Positions 59,866-64,000 of a DNA stretch of 64,000 nucleotides are shown here, piece by piece (position 1 is the stretch's first letter; every line of letters starts with the position of its first letter). Position numbers and translations under genes: made by a program. Below the pieces are notes generated by a model. That model did no database searches. It saw only the letters and a program-made list of their open reading frames with translations, and was not told the DNA's origin. The DNA lies in NCBI GenBank assembly GCA_000181795.3, contig CM012953.1, forward strand, positions 10,038,735-10,102,734. Direction: 5' to 3'. The stretch comes from Trichinella spiralis (lineage: Eukaryota; Nematoda; Enoplea; Trichinellida; Trichinellidae).

Positions 59866-62179
59866 TTAGCGGTTTATTTTTTCAGTTTTGAATAAAAATG
59901 CGTGTGATACGTTAGCTAGTCTTTTGGAATTTGTAATAGGACATTTAGAAATCAACTGGTCCCATATGCATCGTGTTATGAACAAAATTAACTGGACGAG
60001 AGTCAAAAATGAGCCACCAAGCCATAAGGAATATTGACCTCCAATATTGGCCAAAAATCCTTGCTCTGTCATTGAAGGGTAATGCTTGATCAAAGTGAAA
60101 CCGAGACGTTCAAAATAGATGTCCAAAACGATTGAATTTTTCATCTCTTCCCATTGTTCATCCGACTCGACAAAACGTCGAGTTTCGTCAATTGGAAATT
60201 TTAAATATGAAACCTGTGCAGTGTACTGAGTACGAACACATTGCAATAAGCAACGGCTTCGGCAGATGTTGAAAATTTCCTCCCACTGCTCTTTCAGCTG
60301 CTTTATTAGTTCTACTTGAAGACAATTCAAAAACTGATCCGTATCACAGGGTGGATATCTTCTCTGACTTCCCAACGCAACATGACTGCAGTTGCACTTC
60401 TTCTCCGCAACTGTATAAATGCAGTCGTCAAAGCAACTCACCCTTCCATAGCTTGGATCATCCGGCTTGCATTCAAAATACGGTGGATTGTTGATGAAGT
60501 CATATTTTGTTGCCTGATAGAAGAAAAACACTAATTATAATAAGTTTGTTAATTATAATTAATAATGAAAAAAATAATTAAAAAATATTTATACAGATCA
60601 TGACTATTCAGCAAATAACTATAAAAATGAATGCCAAGCTTTTTTGTAAAATGATCTATAAACAAATACAGTACAAAATTTAACTGTAATCAAACTACTG
60701 TAATGTACATATATATATATATTCGCATTGCCTATGGATATAATGATAATAAACTATTTAAATTTTTTAAGATAAAACTGCACAAATTTATAAAATGATA
60801 TATAACGTCTCATGATCATTAAGAGTTGCCAATCCTCATTGGAGCATAATTTGTCAACAGAGGCTAAATTTCCATCAGTGCAAGATTTTATTTGATCAAC
60901 TCTGCAAAGATACGAAGTAAAAAAAACCGACACTTGGCAATGTTCTATCAATGACAAATAATTGATTTCTTTCCCATCGTGTTTTCTCACCGTTTAACTG
61001 GAATACAACTTTAATAATAAATTAACAGGTAATTTTTTATGTGACTTTTTCTTTAACTTTAACAGTAATAAAATAAATCAAATTGGTCATTGGTGTTGGA
61101 AAAGTATTCAAAAAAATAGCAAATGCCAGTGCTTAAGTGAAAAAACAAAATACAACAGGTGACACTTCAATTTAAAATGGAAAAGCAGTTTAAAAAGTGA
61201 AAAAAAGAAACAATTATGAAGTAGTAAAGCTTTTTACATTTGAAAATAAACAAATTGAACTTGGCTTTAAACAGCGTATAGAAAAGCTGATTTTCTCACC
61301 ATAATTAGTGAATTGTAATAAATATTTTAAACTGGATAAATCATTTTTCAAGTTTAAAATGAAAATTACCCTCAGTGGTAGCAACGCATAGCTACCAGTT
61401 GGAATAAATGTCATATCGTGGCCAATTTCTGTACCTCTTTCTGCCAGTTTTACCAAAATGCCATCGCTGTTGAAATTATTCGGTGCAATGTGAAAATCAT
61501 CTTTTGGCAAGTGCACAACAACGCTTATTCCCATTCCATAACCGGGCAGCTGTTGCAGTACACCAGGAATACGAAAACAGTTCCCCGCAAAAGTCATCAA
61601 TGTTGCATTGCTGCTGTCATAGCAACAGCTGAAAATTCCTTGCGGTCCTTGACATTGAATAAGCACATCGCTGCACTTGAAGCTGGCTTCTTGGACGAAC
61701 ATTTCAAAGCTCATACCAAGTCGGTCCAGCATTTGCTGTGCTTCTACTTTGAGAGTTTCTGTTTTTGATAAAATGTTTTCAATCATAAACTTTCTCATGT
61801 ACGGATGCTTTGTAGCAAGGCCGAAAGACAGTTGCATATACCAGGCTAAAGAGTCGGAGACGTTTTTCTCTTTCAGATATTTACCGTTGAAACGATTCAA
61901 AGGACAAACAATGACATCAGGAACGTGAACATCTTCGTCCGCTTCTTTCACCAAATAACTGATCGCCAACGGTGATGATATGTACTCGTTCAAAATTGAA
62001 TAGCACCCAAAAGCGACTGCTGACAAAGCGCCAATCAAAACTACAGTCCAAATGACTCGCAGATAAAATCGATCCGCGTTATGCCAATCACGCAGGCCGT
62101 GAAATGTTGTAATTTCACAAAACTTCGTCATGCCGTCATTTCCACTACATTTACAAGGATACACTTCTACTTGTGGCAT
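59866..62179 (-). CDS. DEG/ENaC-family sodium channel subunit
   Basis: Two clear exons: 61370-62179 (270 aa, start ATG 62177-62179) and 59866-60513 (215 aa plus stop). Exon 1 has the gating HG motif (TTFHGLRDW), the first membrane helix (about 41-63), then VPDVIVCPLNRFN, the nematode/animal post-TM1 signature. The last exon has the Cys-rich palm/thumb (SCFDDCIY...KKCNCSHV...PPCDTDQFLNC...CRSRCLLQC), LDIYFERLGF, then GGQYSLWLGGSFLTLVQLI with the GGS selectivity filter (GxS) and TM2. These trimeric amiloride-type channels carry Na+ in mechanosensory neurons, muscle or epithelia. Both exon ends are phase 0. The segment between TM1-side and Cys-rich halves looks about 20-40 residues short of family length, so one or more small exons probably lie at about 60.8-61.0 kb, which I could not place in phase with certainty. 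Confidence 0.85.
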
Positions 62180-64000
62180 TTTGTCTCTGTATCTGCCACC
62201 GCGGCTGGTTTGCTTTTATCACTCAAATTGCTTTAAATAGCGTTCAGAAAATACAATTCTGATAGAATTTATTTCTTCCTCTGCTGCTGAAAACATTTCT
62301 CATTTGGAGCATTGACATTTATCCAGAGGGATGCTTTTGCCTTCGAAGACAGATGCAACGCACTGAGCTGCTGCTGTTCAACGCTCCAATTGCTAATCAG
62401 TTAAAAATTAAAGTCGGAAATAAGTTTTTCCTTTACAATTTCCAATAAATCAAACAAAATTTACACACAAACGCCAGCCAAGCTAACGGACTCCAAGGAA
62501 TTTAATGCATGTGCTAAGCTGAAGGACGGCAGATTCGCTTAACGTAAGCAAGCAGACGTTATTTCCAAAATTTTTTTGAAGCCTCCGCTTTGCACGTGGT
62601 TTGGGAAAAAAATCACCAATGTCGCTTTTTTCTCGCAATGCATTTATACAAATTAGCAAAAAATTTCAAAAGTAAAAAAGCAATATTTATTGCGTAAAAG
62701 CTAATATTAAAACTGCTAACAGAGAAAACGTCGTTTCGCTTAAAAAATATTATAAATATACAGAACACAGTATTATATAGTATTTAAAATGAATTATCTA
62801 TTTTGTTTACTGATGCAAATAACATTTAATAAATTGCCGTTAATTTTAAATGATACACTGAATAAATAACATCGTCTTTTGACAGTTTCAAAATTTAGGA
62901 CAGCAATAAAATGTAACAGCATGTATCGAATTATCACTGCAATCACTGTGCAATCCGAACGCACGTAAAATTCAAATTAATTATTATTAATGTTTACTAA
63001 TTAATTTAAACTTAATTTAAACGGTTAAAGTTATAAATTAAAATAATAAAAAAACTAAATAAATGAATGAACATCATGCATAAATTTAAATAATAAAGCC
63101 ATAAAATGCAAATTAATGTTCTTAAAATAATTCAAAAGTCAAATAGTGGAAAGTATCCTGATAAATTATTTTCACGCATTCAACACTAGACAGCTTTTCT
63201 CTGGATAAACATTTAAATAAACATTAATTTATCTAATTAAATTTTTAACTTAAAACAAAAATCCTGCAATATTCATTTTTTCATTTTAACTTCAGAGCTT
63301 CACCAATAATTATGCTAGAGAACAGTGCAATGCTTCAGCTTGAGCTTTCACCATAAATAGTTGACAAAAAACATTTGAACGCATTCTTGAATTATGCAGA
63401 AAATAATGCTTTTTCAGCTGCAAGCTTTTAATATTTGCTACACTACATAAAATTATATACATCTGTTATACAAAAAAGTAGATTATGAGAACTGAAGAAA
63501 GCTTAGAGCCAAGATAATAATTATCAGTGCAATTGTTAAATCAATGTGAAATTAATTTTCCAACTACATTACGCTTGAACAACTTTTGAAAAATTAAAAC
63601 ATACAGAAAATTGTTTTTTATTACTTTTTAAAATACTTTAAATGCTTCCATTTATCTATTTCTTTGAGAAATAAAAATATTTATACAAAACACCAAGAAC
63701 AAATGAACAAATAATATAGAGAAAAATGATGCGAATCATTTTGTTAAATGAAAGCTAAATTTCGGAAAAGACAAAATTTTTTAAATAAAAAAAGGTATAA
63801 TTATGATTGGTTGGAGTGGTCGTATGTGGTCCAAGAAGCGTAATTGAGACACCACGCGTGGAAAACGACAGCCGCTTTTGGCAGGCCATTTTTCGAACGC
63901 CTACCTGAAATGAAAGCCGACAGCTGACCAATAACTAATGGTTAGTGTACGTCTTGGAGAATGAACAACACGCAGCTGTCAGTTGTTTCTGCATCCCAGA
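62180..64000. other. intergenic at the right edge
   Basis: Upstream flank of the channel gene. The first 450 bp have somewhat higher GC and probably hold its promoter; the middle is very AT-rich with nothing seen. The last ~170 bp (63830-64000) are GC-richer, with several CAGCTG/CAGCTGTC motifs and a minus-strand donor-like ttcag/gtaggc. They may be the promoter or first exon of the next gene beyond the window. Confidence 0.4.

Noticed and set aside
1-64000. CRISPR arrays, bacterial operons, riboswitches, prophage
   Set aside because: The window is a spliced animal genome; no regularly spaced repeat array or prokaryotic gene organisation is present.

Overview
This is a eukaryotic, AT-rich window with spliced genes (GT..AG introns), long intergenic stretches and several animal-specific gene families. 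The best matches I can recall are nematode: a muscle myosin regulatory light chain very close to C. elegans MLC-1/2, an SRSF3/RSP-6-type splicing factor, a SYG-2/nephrin-type adhesion receptor, a DEG/ENaC channel and an intronless tau-tubulin/casein-kinase-1-like kinase. Most acceptors are T-runs ending in AG with weak context rather than the strict C. elegans consensus. I therefore favour a nematode outside the Caenorhabditis group, perhaps Enoplea/clade I, but this is an inference.

Layout. 1-378: 3' end of an unrecognised gene (+). 1.4-1.8 kb: divergent LC8-type dynein light chain (+). 2.7-3.7 kb: four-exon small zinc-knuckle protein (-). 6.7-10.0 kb: cyclophilin with a long charged, RS/KR-rich tail (+). 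10.5-11.5 kb: CK1/TTBK-like kinase (-), convergent with it. 11.5-21.9 kb: gene-poor, with two small candidate ORFs. 21.9-31.3 kb: 26-exon SYG-2/nephrin-like receptor (+). 32.8-33.7 kb: four-exon small secreted protein with paired CX3C motifs (-). 36.5-43.9 kb: DLGAP/GKAP-family scaffold (+). 44.2-47.3 kb: mobile-element debris (piggyBac-like relic; Gypsy 3' end; BEL/Pao fragment), part of it enclosed by a long inverted repeat. 48.7-54.7 kb: two tandem SR-protein genes (+) flanking an antisense LRPAP1/RAP chaperone gene (-). 56.0-57.7 kb: myosin regulatory light chain (-). 59.9-62.2 kb: DEG/ENaC channel subunit (-).

Functional links are loose: this is a normal chromosomal segment, not an operon or island. 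The receptor, the GKAP scaffold and the DEG/ENaC channel are all neuronal or epithelial contact proteins. The cyclophilin and the two SR proteins all belong to RS-type splicing biology. The most unusual items are a predicted 23-nt intron in the receptor, the small secreted paired-CX3C protein, the zinc-knuckle mini-protein resembling a piece of RBBP6, and the inverted-repeat unit carrying retroelement fragments. Two apparent single-base frame breaks in otherwise good host genes suggest base-level assembly errors. Exon boundaries given below were worked out by hand from splice sites and reading-phase agreement.
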